In this document: positions 17,200 through 26,900 of the stretch, in pieces | Numbering within the stretch: position 1 is the stretch's first letter | How the letters are laid out: the number at the start of each line of letters is the position of its first letter | Source of the DNA: Desulfogranum marinum | Lineage (GTDB): Bacteria; Desulfobacterota; Desulfobulbia; Desulfobulbales; Desulfobulbaceae | Length of the DNA stretch: 64,000 bases | Assembly: GCF_016918565.1 (NCBI RefSeq) | Contig: NZ_JAFFQD010000003.1 | Coordinates: forward strand, 1-64,000 | Direction: 5' to 3' | Notes under the pieces: model-generated | What the model saw: only the letters and a program-made list of their open reading frames with translations | The model's database searches: none | Told to the model about the DNA's origin: nothing | Program-made: the position numbers and the translations under genes

Positions 17200-17861
17200 A
17201 GACGGTTCTCTCTAATGTCCTTCCAATCAACCTCAACGGTTGTCCCCAGGACGTTATTTATATGCTCTTCAACCAATTCCCATTGGTCGTTTTTTATCCA
17301 GCCGATTATATCCTGATGAAGAATTTTCTGGAATAGAATTCTTTTTTGCTGCTGCCCTTCATCTCCGGCTAAAATTTGACTCCGAATAGCGGCAACAAGA
17401 TTGAGTAGAACCCCGTACTCTTCTCCAATGGTATGTTCCAGTTGTTTTCTCACCATGGCCGACATGGCTGGGCTTTTGCCGTTTGTTGAGATAGCGAGGG
17501 TAAGATCTCCCCTGTGGATAGAAGCTGGAACATGAAAGCTGGACCCTTCGGGATCATCAGCTATATTGATGAGCTGATTTGCAGCGTTGGCATCTCGTTG
17601 AATACGTTTCTGCACGGCTCGACTTGAAGTGGCGGCATAGACGAGAAAGGCACCATTTAAATCTTCCGGCTCATATTCTTTCCTCAGCCAGACAACCTTG
17701 TCCCCTGAAGCCATTGTTTGAAGTTTGGGACTAAGTGCAGGGCTTACAAGTCGAACCTTGCCTTGTTGGATAAGAATCTCTCGAACTTTGCGTTCAGCCA
17801 CCGCACCGCCGCCGATGACCACACAAAGCTTATCTTTTAACTGCAGACAAACAGGATACAC
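17196..17861 (-). CDS. precorrin-2 dehydrogenase / sirohydrochlorin ferrochelatase
   Basis: 221 residues, like Met8p or the N-terminal part of CysG. The Rossmann motif VIGGGAVAERKV at 14-25 binds NAD+; NIADDPEGSSFHVPA and LAISTNGKSPAMS are family signatures. It oxidises precorrin-2 to sirohydrochlorin and may insert iron to give sirohaem, the cofactor of sulfite reductases; the uroporphyrinogen methyltransferase half of CysG is not attached. First gene of the haem operon. Ferrochelatase activity cannot be judged from sequence alone. Confidence 0.9.
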   Translation of the reverse strand: MYPVCLQLKDKLCVVIGGGAVAERKVREILIQQGKVRLVSPALSPKLQTMASGDKVVWLRKEYEPEDLNGAFLVYAATSSRAVQKRIQRDANAANQLINIADDPEGSSFHVPASIHRGDLTLAISTNGKSPAMSAMVRKQLEHTIGEEYGVLLNLVAAIRSQILAGDEGQQQKRILFQKILHQDIIGWIKNDQWELVEEHINNVLGTTVEVDWKDIRENRL

Positions 17862-17936
17862 GTTTTTTTTAAGGCTCAGATTTTAAAAAGCTCCAGACAG
17901 CAGGCGACTCTTGGTGCCGACACTAGAGAGGTTAAC

Positions 17937-18626
17937 TTATTTCCTTAATAAACGGGCAAGCAGGATAACTTTATCACCTTCCAGACTTTTCAATGTTCGC
18001 TTGACTACACTAATTCTAAAATCCTGCTGCGCCAGTTCAAAAAATGGGGCTATATTGCGACGGCCGGCATCATGAGAGAGCACGATAACACCGCCGGGGC
18101 GTAACGCAGTTTTAAAAATGTGAATAAGCGGCTCAAAAAACTCATCGCGATACAGAATTTCTGAACCGGCAATCACATCATACTGCCCTATATCTGATGG
18201 CTTGAACCAATCAAGAAATTCGAACCGTACTCCTGATAAATTGCTTGCCGCAGCATTTATTCGCTGAAATTGCTGAATGCGCTCTTCAAAATCAGTGAGA
18301 GTTACCTCATACCCTGCTGCTGCGGCAACGAGTCCGCTAGCTCCCAACCCTGCACCAAGTTCCAGCAAGCTCGTGCCAGGTTGAGGCTTTTGTCCTGCAA
18401 AATAATTTGCAAGAACGATGGCAGCCTCCCACAAACGTATCCACAGGGGAAAGGCGGAAACATCCTTCAAAGGGTCTTTCCCCTCTAGAATCTGTTCCAG
18501 ATCTGTACACTTCAGAAGATTGAGACGATAATCCTGCACCTTGAGCGGTTCAAAAGCAAGTTTTAGTTGTTTTCTCAGTGAGGTATAGAGGGCCAGCTCT
18601 TCAGCCGGCAAGGTTTGTGGGTCCAT
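17937..18626 (-). CDS. class I SAM-dependent methyltransferase (METTL21/Methyltransf_16-like)
   Basis: 229 residues from the first ATG. Motif I is LLELGAGLGASGL, followed by a VTLTDF acidic strand end and an EILYRDEFFEPL segment that resembles the family of protein-lysine methyltransferases (METTL21, Methyltransf_16), where a D/E-x-x-Y motif is typical. The substrate is likely a protein, but this is inference. Start is uncertain: upstream in-frame TTG and GTG codons exist, and no clear ribosome binding site is seen. It lies just downstream of uppP on the same strand. Confidence 0.8.
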   Translation of the reverse strand: MDPQTLPAEELALYTSLRKQLKLAFEPLKVQDYRLNLLKCTDLEQILEGKDPLKDVSAFPLWIRLWEAAIVLANYFAGQKPQPGTSLLELGAGLGASGLVAAAAGYEVTLTDFEERIQQFQRINAAASNLSGVRFEFLDWFKPSDIGQYDVIAGSEILYRDEFFEPLIHIFKTALRPGGVIVLSHDAGRRNIAPFFELAQQDFRISVVKRTLKSLEGDKVILLARLLRK

Positions 18627-18676
18627 AAAATTCACAATTACCAATCAGGTAGAAATATTTTTTGTTCAAACAAATT

Positions 18677-19486
18677 TTACTGCAGGGCATACCAGCTAAA
18701 CCCTACGAACGAAAGACAGAGACAGTAATAACCAAACCAGTGCAACTGTCCCCTACGCACAAATCGCATTAACAATATAATAGCAAAATATCCAGAAACA
18801 AGAGAAGCTGCCGTCCCAACCATGACATGCCACATCTCGCTGCTACTTGGTGGCGCTGCGACAAGTTCACTTACCTGCAATACAGCAGCCCCAAGAATAG
18901 CCGGAATAGACATGATAAAAGAAAACCTGGCGGCTGTCTCCCGATGAACCCCCAGTGCCATTCCGGTGAAGATGGTGGAACCACTTCGCGACAACCCCGG
19001 CAAAATTGCCATGGCCTGGGCTACGCCCATCCACAAGGATCTTGTTCCGTTTATCTGTCCTTTTTGTTTTTTCAGTTTTGTCGTTAACAACATGATGCAT
19101 CCGGTAACCGCAAGCATCGTAAATGTCACAAGAATATTGCTAAAAAAATGTTCAATAGAATCTTTGAGAAATAAACCGACAAAAACGGCGGGAAGGGTTG
19201 CAAGGATGATATAAATATTCCACAGAAATGACCGCTGCAGTTCCGCGTCATCCTTACGCTGGGCTGGCGTGGAAAAAAGCGAACGTACCATATGGAGTAA
19301 ATCTGTTCGAAAGGCTATCACCACAGCAAGCAGTGTTCCTACATGGAGAAAGACCTCAAAGGCAATACCAGGATCGTTGAAATTCAATAATTCTGACCCT
19401 ATGACAAGATGGCCGGAACTTGAAACAGGTAAAAATTCTGTGAGCCCTTGGATGATCCCAAGGAGGATGGCTTTAAAAAATTCCAT
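18677..19486 (-). CDS. uppP: undecaprenyl-diphosphatase
   Basis: 269 residues with about eight membrane helices. Recycles undecaprenyl pyrophosphate to the monophosphate lipid carrier of peptidoglycan and polysaccharide synthesis. The two active-site motifs are present: EFLPVSSSGHL at 18-28 and PGLSRSGST near 163-171. Length is normal. It probably shares a transcript with the methyltransferase behind it. Confidence 0.95.
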   Translation of the reverse strand: MEFFKAILLGIIQGLTEFLPVSSSGHLVIGSELLNFNDPGIAFEVFLHVGTLLAVVIAFRTDLLHMVRSLFSTPAQRKDDAELQRSFLWNIYIILATLPAVFVGLFLKDSIEHFFSNILVTFTMLAVTGCIMLLTTKLKKQKGQINGTRSLWMGVAQAMAILPGLSRSGSTIFTGMALGVHRETAARFSFIMSIPAILGAAVLQVSELVAAPPSSSEMWHVMVGTAASLVSGYFAIILLMRFVRRGQLHWFGYYCLCLSFVGFSWYALQ

Positions 19487-19502
19487 AGCAGGGTCAGCAT
19501 AA

Positions 19503-19540
19503 AAAAAGAGCGGGGCGGTGAAGCACCGGCCCGCTCTAAA
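19503..19540 (-). terminator. rho-independent terminator of the small secreted protein gene
   Basis: AGAGCGGGCCGGTG-ctt-CACCGCCCCGCTCT, read on the minus strand, is a long GC-rich stem with one mismatch, followed by seven T. A-rich sequence on the other side makes it potentially bidirectional. Confidence 0.88.
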
Positions 19541-19559
19541 AAAAAATAAAAAGAGTCTA

Positions 19560-19763
19560 CTAGCAGCCTTCGATAGCTTTCTTTTTCTTGGCTTTTACAG
19601 AGACGTTGTCGCCTACTTTCAATTTATCAGCGTTTTTACAGGTCATGGTGACCGTATCGCCTTCAATTGCGCTAACCTCACAGGTAACCTTGGCAGCCAA
19701 AACAACACTGGCACTCATCACAAAAGCAGCAACCATTACAGCGGAAATAACCTTTTTCATCAT
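19560..19763 (-). CDS. small secreted cysteine-containing protein
   Basis: 67 residues. A clear signal peptide (MMKKVISAVMVAAFVMSASVV... cleaved after ALA-like VLA-A) leaves a mature protein of about 43 residues with alternating beta pattern, three Cys (VTCEV, MTCKN, terminal EGC) and a lysine cluster KAKKKK. The pattern VxxIEGDTVTMxCKN...LKVGDNVxVK suggests a small beta-barrel (OB or SH3-like). The AAAGGAGGAT ribosome binding site is near perfect and a strong terminator follows, so it is probably abundantly expressed. Function unknown; a metal or redox role of the cysteines is only a guess. Confidence 0.82.
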   Translation of the reverse strand: MMKKVISAVMVAAFVMSASVVLAAKVTCEVSAIEGDTVTMTCKNADKLKVGDNVSVKAKKKKAIEGC

Positions 19764-19885
19764 ATCCTCCTTTAATTAATTGGAACTTAACTCAACATCT
19801 TTACTGCAATCTTTGCAGCGAAAGGTAAGGGAAAACACACCAGTTGTCAACAACAAACCCAAGCAATGTCTTCATACAGAAACGT

Positions 19886-20383
19886 TTAAAGAATTGATTT
19901 AATATCCTTTTCCAATAGGCCGCGAGGTATGTACCCTGGATATTTTTTGACCACATGCCCTGCCTTGTTGATTAAAAAAGAGGTTGGGATACCAATAATC
20001 CCTCCAAATTTCCGTGGTGTTAATCTATCTGCCATGAGCACCGGGTAATTTATCTTTGCCTGTTCTACCAGTTCCGCGACAACCCCAGGCCCTTTTTCAT
20101 CAACGGAAAGCCCGATAACGGAAAAGCCTTGCCCTTCAAATTTCTGATGGAGTTCTTTGAGAACCGGTACTTCCTGCCGACAGGGAGCACACCAGGTTGC
20201 AAAAAAAGTAACCAGTAAAGCTTTGCCGGCAAAAGAGGAACTCTCTACAACTTTTCCATCTGTTACTGACGGCAAAGAAAACCGGGGCATATCTACTGCG
20301 CCCAAAGTGGTCATGGGCAAGCCGAACAATGCTATACTACAAACCAAACTCAGAACCCGCATCCTCAACCCAACACTCAACAT
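19886..20383 (-). CDS. TlpA/ResA-like periplasmic thioredoxin
   Basis: 165 residues. N-terminal signal peptide (about 1-29, MRVLSLVCSIALFGLPMTT), then an AhpC/TSA-Redoxin-type thioredoxin fold with the redox motif WCAPC (Cys65, Cys68) and the cis-proline in GIPTSFLI. Expected to reduce disulfides in the periplasm, for example on apocytochrome c or other secreted proteins. An AGGGAG element before the first ATG supports the start. The nearby small secreted cysteine protein could be a substrate, but that is speculation. Confidence 0.9.
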   Translation of the reverse strand: MLSVGLRMRVLSLVCSIALFGLPMTTLGAVDMPRFSLPSVTDGKVVESSSFAGKALLVTFFATWCAPCRQEVPVLKELHQKFEGQGFSVIGLSVDEKGPGVVAELVEQAKINYPVLMADRLTPRKFGGIIGIPTSFLINKAGHVVKKYPGYIPRGLLEKDIKSIL

Positions 20384-20760
20384 TATTTTCTCCCTGAAGG
20401 CCTCCTCTCAACACTATCGACAAGCAGCCTTATTCCAAATAATAAAGTTATGACTCTTGTACAGAAGAATGCACTGTACCATAAATTTCAAGGCTAAATG
20501 ATATCTATCGTAGCTCAAGCTACTCTTTTTTAAAAACGAGAAAACTACCGCAAGATGAAAAGAAACAACGCAATGTACTTCTGATTGGCCAGTATAGGCT
20601 GATACTTCCGCAGGATCGAAACCAGGAAAAGTGCTAATCTGTTGTTTGTGAAAAAAGGTACACAGTGCATCCCCGAAAGATAGAACAAATTGCAAATAAG
20701 TAATTCAAAACTCGAATATGTCAGTCACTGACGAAACTTTATGACTATGCCCAGAGAGCG
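20384..20760. other. intergenic region, nothing recognised
   Basis: About 375 bases upstream of the thioredoxin-like gene and downstream of the flagellar-rod-like gene. A 93-codon minus-strand frame exists but has no ribosome binding site and no protein-like composition. No hairpin with a T run was seen. Confidence 0.4.
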
Positions 20761-21114
20761 TCATGCCTTAATATCAAAAAGAGAGGCTGTCATATCATCG
20801 GCAACCTGCAGTGTTTTAAGGTTTGCATTGTAGGAGTGCTGATTGACCATCATTTGCGGCATTTCTTCGCTTAGATCCACATTTGACTTTTCGATGAGAG
20901 CCTGTCCCTCGGACGTATCTTCTATGGCATATGCTCCTGGTGTCTCAACCTTTTCGACAATTGTGCTTACTCCTTGCGGAAGTTGTTCGGCCTGCAGTAC
21001 TCGCCCCTTTTTAAATCCGTCTGAGTTCAGATTTGCAACATTATTTGCTGTATTAGCCGTTTGAACGCCCGCTGCGGCCAGGCCGGATAAGGCTGAATGT
21101 ATTCCGCCGATCAT
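20761..21114 (-). CDS. small flagellar basal-body-rod-like protein
   Basis: 117 residues. Starts with MIGGIHSALSGL, the N-terminal helix of flagellar rod and hook proteins, followed by NTANNVANLNSDGFKK, the hallmark NxANxxT/S-like motif, and ends with a C-terminal helix (MMVNQHSYNANLKTLQVADDM) that pairs with it. The central domain is only about 50 residues, so it is shorter than FlgC (~135-150). GGAG before this internal ATG fixes the start. No other flagellar gene is near. It may be an orphan rod protein or a variant FlgC. Confidence 0.78.
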   Translation of the reverse strand: MIGGIHSALSGLAAAGVQTANTANNVANLNSDGFKKGRVLQAEQLPQGVSTIVEKVETPGAYAIEDTSEGQALIEKSNVDLSEEMPQMMVNQHSYNANLKTLQVADDMTASLFDIKA

Positions 21115-21380
21115 GATTATATCTCCAAAAAATAAAAGGTATTGAATCTTAGCATAAGAGTACAAAATCCGGGCCATTTTCTGTAATCTTAAAGTGGAGG
21201 CTTTTCTCTCCGAGGTCGTTTTCACCAAAAAATATTGCGCCTTTACCTCCTACCGATTAGATAGTCAGGTAATACAGTTATTCTTTTCGTAATTATTTAC
21301 CGACTCTGAACACTACCGTTTTTTCACACCTCGCCAAAGTCTTACATTCCAGCCAATTCTACCAACAACTACAATCATAT

Positions 21381-22364
21381 ATGACTGGGAAAAAATTCGC
21401 TCTTTTATTGTTCTTCTTCTGCTGCTGCACACCGTACAACGTACCCGCAGAACTCGTTGACCGAAGTGTAGCTATTGTCAACAATGACATTATCACGCTC
21501 TCAGAAGTCAACGAACTAGGTCAGCCTCTCTTTCAAAAAGCTGCCTCTGAGGTTCCGCCTGAGAAATTACAAGAAGTTATGGAGCAGATACGTTCAAGCG
21601 TCATCCAAAAACTCATTGATAAAAAATTACTGCTTCAGGAAGCGGGGAAAATGCAAATAACCGTCTCTGAGCAGGAAGTTGAAAATGCTCTGCAACGTAT
21701 CCTCGTTAACAATAAAATTTCACGCCAACAATTCCTGGAAGAGCTCAAGAGCATGGGCATGACCGAGCCGCTCTATCTAGAAGACCTCAAAGGGCAGATA
21801 TTACGTTCTAAACTCGTCAACTATGAGGTGCGCTCTAAGGTTATCATCCCGGAAGAGAAAATTATTGATTATTACGATTTACATTACACCGAGCAAGTCG
21901 GAGCGGGAGGATATTATATACTGCAAATTGGTGTTTCCAAAAATACGCTGGGTGCCGACGGCCGAAAACTCAGTCAAAAGAAGGCAAAAGAAAAAATTAC
22001 CAAAGTGCATAAACTTGCTCAGCAAGGGGGAAATTTCAAAGAGCTTGCTCAGCAGTATTCAGACCTCCCATCGGCAAAAGATGGAGGAGACCTAGGCATT
22101 TTCCAAGAAAAAGAAATGGCACCTTTTATGCGGAATGCTATTGTTGGTCTTAAACCTGGCCAGATAAGCAAAATAGTTGAAACTCCCTCCGGATATCAAT
22201 TTTTTACTATTTTGTCTAGCCAAGAGGGGCAAATTATCACCAAAGTACCATACGAATCCGTCAAAGAAGAAATACGGGAAAAGCTGTATCAACAGGAGAT
22301 GGAGTTGTTGTATAAAAGCTGGATTGAAAGTATCCGGAACAAGGCATATATAAAAATATTGTGA
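21381..22364 (+). CDS. SurA-like periplasmic peptidyl-prolyl isomerase
   Basis: 327 residues. Signal peptide at 1-23 (KKFALLLFFFCCCTPYNVPA; a lipoprotein is possible because of the Cys run). Then a SurA N-terminal chaperone domain (VAIVNNDIITLSEV...) and a single parvulin/PpiC domain about 170-280 with LAQQYSDLPSAKDGGDLGIF. E. coli SurA has two parvulin domains; this has one. Acts in folding of outer-membrane proteins. Followed closely by a RodZ-like gene and recO. Confidence 0.9.
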   Translation: MTGKKFALLLFFFCCCTPYNVPAELVDRSVAIVNNDIITLSEVNELGQPLFQKAASEVPPEKLQEVMEQIRSSVIQKLIDKKLLLQEAGKMQITVSEQEVENALQRILVNNKISRQQFLEELKSMGMTEPLYLEDLKGQILRSKLVNYEVRSKVIIPEEKIIDYYDLHYTEQVGAGGYYILQIGVSKNTLGADGRKLSQKKAKEKITKVHKLAQQGGNFKELAQQYSDLPSAKDGGDLGIFQEKEMAPFMRNAIVGLKPGQISKIVETPSGYQFFTILSSQEGQIITKVPYESVKEEIREKLYQQEMELLYKSWIESIRNKAYIKIL

Positions 22365-22388
22365 ACGTTGACCATTGCAGTAGAAAAC

Positions 22389-23171
22389 ATGCGCGTAAAA
22401 GATAAAAATAATCATCCCACAGAACAGAAAGTCGTCGGCAGCCACCTCAAGCACCTTCGCGAAGAGCAAGGCCTCAGCTATGAAGAGGTCTCGACCGAAA
22501 CCAAGATTTCCGTGTCCAACCTAAAAGCGATGGAAGCCCATGATTTTGCCAACCTGCCTGCAGACACCTTCACCCGAGGCCTGCTTACTCTATACGGCAA
22601 TTTTTTGGGCATTGACGGGCAGCTTGCTGCCAACCGTTTCATCAAGGAACGTAATAATGGTAAAAAGCCTGATCGTTTCAACAAAACACTGATGAGCGGT
22701 CACTCTCTTGCTCCTAAAAAACTTGCAGAACCCTCCCATATACCTTCTGCAACGGTAGCGGCGTTTCTGTTGGCGCTGATCGCCCTCACCTTTACCGGAT
22801 TTTGTCTGTATACGTCATGGAATCCGTTTGCATTTTTCACCAACACCACCAAAGATATCACCTCAACAATCATGGCAGCTTTCGACGATTCGCCCCCATC
22901 AGTAATCGAAACCATTGAAGGTGACCAAATCCTGCTCAAAGCTCATTTTCTGGACAATGCCTCGGTTGAGGTAAGTATTGATGATCAGCCGACAGTACAT
23001 CAGGAATTTATAAAAAATAAAAAGACAGAATGGCGGGCAAGCTCCCGCTTACTCTTACGATTCTCAGAGCCGGCAAGTGCAAAACTGACGTTAAATGGCA
23101 AACCATTTCCATTTGATGATACACATTCAGGCGAATTCCAGCTACAGCTGAAAAAAGGTCTGGAAAAATAA
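22389..23171 (+). CDS. RodZ-like helix-turn-helix membrane protein
   Basis: 260 residues from the chosen ATG. An Xre-type helix-turn-helix lies at about 12-75 (LKHLREEQGLSYEEVSTETKI split as LREEQGLSYEEVS), then one membrane segment at about 115-135 (AAFLLALIALTFTGFCLY), and a C-terminal DUF4115-type beta domain (VEVSIDDQ, FSEPASAKLTLNG). RodZ links MreB filaments to the membrane in rod-shaped cells. A TTG 21 bases upstream is an alternative start; no ribosome binding site decides. Its stop overlaps the recO start (TAATG). Confidence 0.82.
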   Translation: MRVKDKNNHPTEQKVVGSHLKHLREEQGLSYEEVSTETKISVSNLKAMEAHDFANLPADTFTRGLLTLYGNFLGIDGQLAANRFIKERNNGKKPDRFNKTLMSGHSLAPKKLAEPSHIPSATVAAFLLALIALTFTGFCLYTSWNPFAFFTNTTKDITSTIMAAFDDSPPSVIETIEGDQILLKAHFLDNASVEVSIDDQPTVHQEFIKNKKTEWRASSRLLLRFSEPASAKLTLNGKPFPFDDTHSGEFQLQLKKGLEK

Positions 23172-23929
23172 TGAATGTCTCCAGTACCCGTTGCCTGGTA
23201 CTGAAAACAGCTGATCACGGAGAATCAGATAAAATCGTCACCCTTTTCAGTGAAAACCTTGGCAAGGTAACCGGAATCGCCAAAGGCGCCAAGCGCAGTA
23301 AAAAACGCTTTGTCAACAAACTGGAACCCTTCTCCAGAATTCTCGTTTCCTATAAACCATCCCGCACAAGTACCCTCCTGTTTATCGCTGAGGCCGAGTT
23401 AGAGCACGCGTTTCTCTCCCTTCGCCAGTCTTATCAAAAATATGCAGGAGCCATGTACCTTTGTGAACTCATTCTTCGATTTACAAAAGAAAAAGACCCT
23501 GAATGCGGACTTTTTTCTTTGTTAACCTGGGCCTTACACGCTCTTGACGAAGGTGATCGCCCCCTCAAGATAGCAGCTCTTTTCCATATCAGGTTACTTG
23601 ACATTGCCGGGTATAGGCCTGAATTGGAGTGTTGCAGTCAATGTTGCAAGCCCATATCCCCCAAAAACACCTACACCATGCAACCTGGTATCGGTGCCCT
23701 CCTCTGCAATCAATGCCGGTCGGGCAACACCATGCTCACGCGGCAGCTCTCTGTGCAGACATTGAAATTTTTAGAAAAAGCGCAAGGCGTTAGCCTCGGA
23801 CACCTCAGTCGTCTGCAGCTTCCAGACAAAGCCGCCAGAGAAACGCTGTATACTCTCCATGGTTACTCGTGTTCACTGCTGCAACAAGATATCCATTCCT
23901 GGAAAAATCTCATGGCAACACTAAAATAG
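23171..23929 (+). CDS. recO: DNA repair protein RecO
   Basis: 252 residues. N-terminal OB fold (LKTADHGESDKIVTLFSE, GKVTGIAKGAKRSKKRF) and a C-terminal helical domain with a four-Cys zinc site (CCSQCC near 157-162, CNQCR near 181-185). Loads RecA on SSB-coated DNA in the RecFOR pathway. Start overlaps the rodZ stop by one base. A short AGAGC/GCTCT repeat with four T follows and may be a weak terminator. Confidence 0.93.
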   Translation: MNVSSTRCLVLKTADHGESDKIVTLFSENLGKVTGIAKGAKRSKKRFVNKLEPFSRILVSYKPSRTSTLLFIAEAELEHAFLSLRQSYQKYAGAMYLCELILRFTKEKDPECGLFSLLTWALHALDEGDRPLKIAALFHIRLLDIAGYRPELECCSQCCKPISPKNTYTMQPGIGALLCNQCRSGNTMLTRQLSVQTLKFLEKAQGVSLGHLSRLQLPDKAARETLYTLHGYSCSLLQQDIHSWKNLMATLK

Positions 23930-23965
23930 GAGCGTTGGAGAGCTTGCTCTTTTTGCACACCAGCC

Positions 23966-26900
23966 TCAAGAGTTACGAATCAGCGACAGGAGTTCATCAG
24001 CACTGATACGTGCACTCACATCCGCCCCTTCAAGCAACGAATTAGCGAGGTCTCTCTTTTCCTGATGCAGGCGAACAATTTTTTCTTCAATTGTCCCTGA
24101 GGTTACCAGACGGTAAACCGTTACCGGCCGTTTCTGACCTATACGATGCGCCCTGTCAGCTGCCTGGTCTTCTACTGCCGGATTCCACCAGGGATCCATA
24201 TGAATCACATAATCGGCAGCGGTCAAATTCAACCCGAGCCCGCCGGCCTTGAGGCTGATTAAAAACAGATCACCCTCACCGGCTTGAAAACTTTCGACCT
24301 GCCGCTGTCTTTCTTTTGCAGGTGTTGTTCCATCCAGATATTTATAGGAAATATTCTGTTCATCCAGAAAAGCACGAATCAGGGCAAGGTGACCGGTAAA
24401 CTGACTGAATACCAAGGCCTTATGCCTGCCTCCTAAAAGCTCTTCCACCACTTCCTGAAAAACTTTCAGCTTGGTGGAAGGAATTTGAATATTCTCATTA
24501 ATCAATTTTGGATTACAACACGCCCTTCTCAGCCGCATGATCTCGGCAAGAATACGTAAATGACGTCCGTTTTTCTCTGCACTTCCCTCTATATTTTCGA
24601 TTGCCTGCTGTCTCAATGCTTCATAAAACTGCAATTCCTCCGGCTGCATCTCAACTCTTAATGTAATCTCGGTTCTTGGGGGCAGTTCATCCAGAACCTG
24701 GGATTTAATACGACGCAACATGAATGGACGAATCAATTTTTTAAGGGACCTGCGTGCATCTCGATCATGGTATTTCTCGATCGGAATTCCAAATCGTGAA
24801 TTAAACTGTTTATAGGTGCCCAACAGTCCACGATTGACAAAGCTAAACAGATTCCACAATTCACCTAAATGATTTTCAATGGGCGTACCAGTGGTAATCA
24901 ACCTGAACCTGGCATTGAGCCGCATTGCCGCACGTGATCGCTTGGTTGCGGCGTTTTTTATGGCCTGCGCCTCATCAAGCACAACCGATTGCCACTGGAC
25001 CTTTTCCAAAAGGTCTATTTCCTGTTGCAGCAGAGTGTAACTGGTAATGAGCAAATCAAACTTACCCAGGTTTTCGATGGTATCTTCTCTGTTCTGGCTT
25101 AAAAACTGATGAATCTTAAAGGTGGGGGCAAACTTAGTCACTTCTGTTTCCCAGTTCATGCACACAGAAGTAGGAGCAACAACCAATGTCGGCCCTTTGT
25201 CAGCAAGACTTAAAATAACGGTTATTGCCTGCAGAGTCTTGCCCAGCCCCATATCATCAGCAAGACATGCGCCGATACCCAGGCTGGCTAAACGGCTCAT
25301 CCAAGTGAAACCATCCTGTTGATAATCCCGCAGTTCCGCCTTAATGGTTGAAGGAATCTGCGGAATTGCCTCCTGAGAATCTGCAATGGCTTTAAGTTGT
25401 CTTTGCCACCCCTCGTCGACGTTTGTTTGCGCCTGCTGGGTAAATTCATCAAGTGCAATTGCAGCAAGGGGATGAACGGCAACTTCATCATCGTCACCAA
25501 ACTCACTGTTTCCAAACAGAATCAGTTCCTCCAGCCGGTTACGAAATTCTTGGGTTAAAGCCAAAAACTGGCCGTCCCCCATGGGAATAAAGCGACTTTG
25601 AGCCTCACTGACCTTTTCCAGTAATGTTTTCAGGCCAATGACCTCGTCCTGATCAATCTGCAGTTGCCCCGAAAGCGCAAACCAATCCTGTTGGCTTGTG
25701 CGAATATTAAGGTTCAACTGATTGACACTTATCTGTCGACGGATGGCAATCTTTTCGCCCTCAGGCCACTCAAGGACAACCTTGTCCTTAATTTCCTCCA
25801 GCTCGAGCAAAACCTGCAGACACTCCTCAGGGTCAAACAGGTGCCATTCCCGCTTATCTTCCTGCTCCAGATCAATTGCCAGGTCAAGCATTGGGCAACT
25901 TTCTTCAATTTCTCTGGCTTTCTCCTCTTCCAGCGACAGATTCCTACGTGTCTGCAATCGCTTGCCGCCAATTTCAGACATCAGATTGGAAACACCAACA
26001 CCGGGTTTTAAATAGGGTCCTCCTTGAGAAAATGGCCTGACAAACATTTCCAACCTGAAGCCACTGCCATAGGGAATGATATGAATGTGAATCGTTGGGT
26101 CACTCTCTACCAACTCGGCCTGCTCTCCTTCACTCACCATCTCTATGGAAGAATGTACGGTCATGAAAGACGCGATATTGCCGATTGCATCAAGAACCTG
26201 CTGGCTGGCTTCAAGGGGCACATGCAATCCACTTTTCCCCGTAATTTCGGCAACTTTTCGATGTTCATCCCTGATTTTTATAATACGAAATCGGGTTGGG
26301 GTCTCTTTCCAGATGGCAATATTGCCATCGCCTATATCTTGAGAAAAATGAATAAAAAGGGTGTCCCCTTTTTGCTCGACGACAAGCTCTGGTTCCCCGT
26401 TTACGAGTTCAACGGGTGTTCGCTGTGCTTGTTCCAAAAAAACATGAGGATGGCCGACCAGCAAGGGCAGAGCCTTGTCTTTGTCGAAATCACACCCTCC
26501 ATTTCGTCCTGTGACTTCGCCAACCTGGTGTATGGTTTCACACACCTGACGGTCCTGGCTTGTGAGATAGGCAAAGTCTTTAGTGTGCATCAATCGATTT
26601 AAGGCAACAGAACGCCCCTTTGTCCAACCACCGGAACTGGTTCGCTTCTGTTCCTTTGGCTGCACAACCAATTCATTAGGTTCATATCGAACAAACCACG
26701 CCAGCCTGGTTGTTCGTTCCGGTTCGCCCACCTTTCTCGTTATCTGAATCAACTCCTGCAAGCTTTGTTTCCAGGAATTTTGCGGAGAAATGATATGGGT
26801 GAGAAATCGACACTGCAGGTTTGCCGCCAGTTCATCGGCAATTAGTTTTTTCTCGTCCTGCCCGTCACCCACAGTAGCAAGCAGCTCTGCAGTTTCCATT

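Noticed and set aside
20414-20695. 93-codon minus-strand frame between the thioredoxin-like and flagellar-like genes
   Set aside because: No ribosome binding site, no recognisable domain, and low-complexity AT-driven composition.
23935-23956. AGAGC-tt-GCTCT plus T run as terminator of recO
   Set aside because: Only four stable base pairs are possible with an acceptable loop, so it is too weak to list as a feature.
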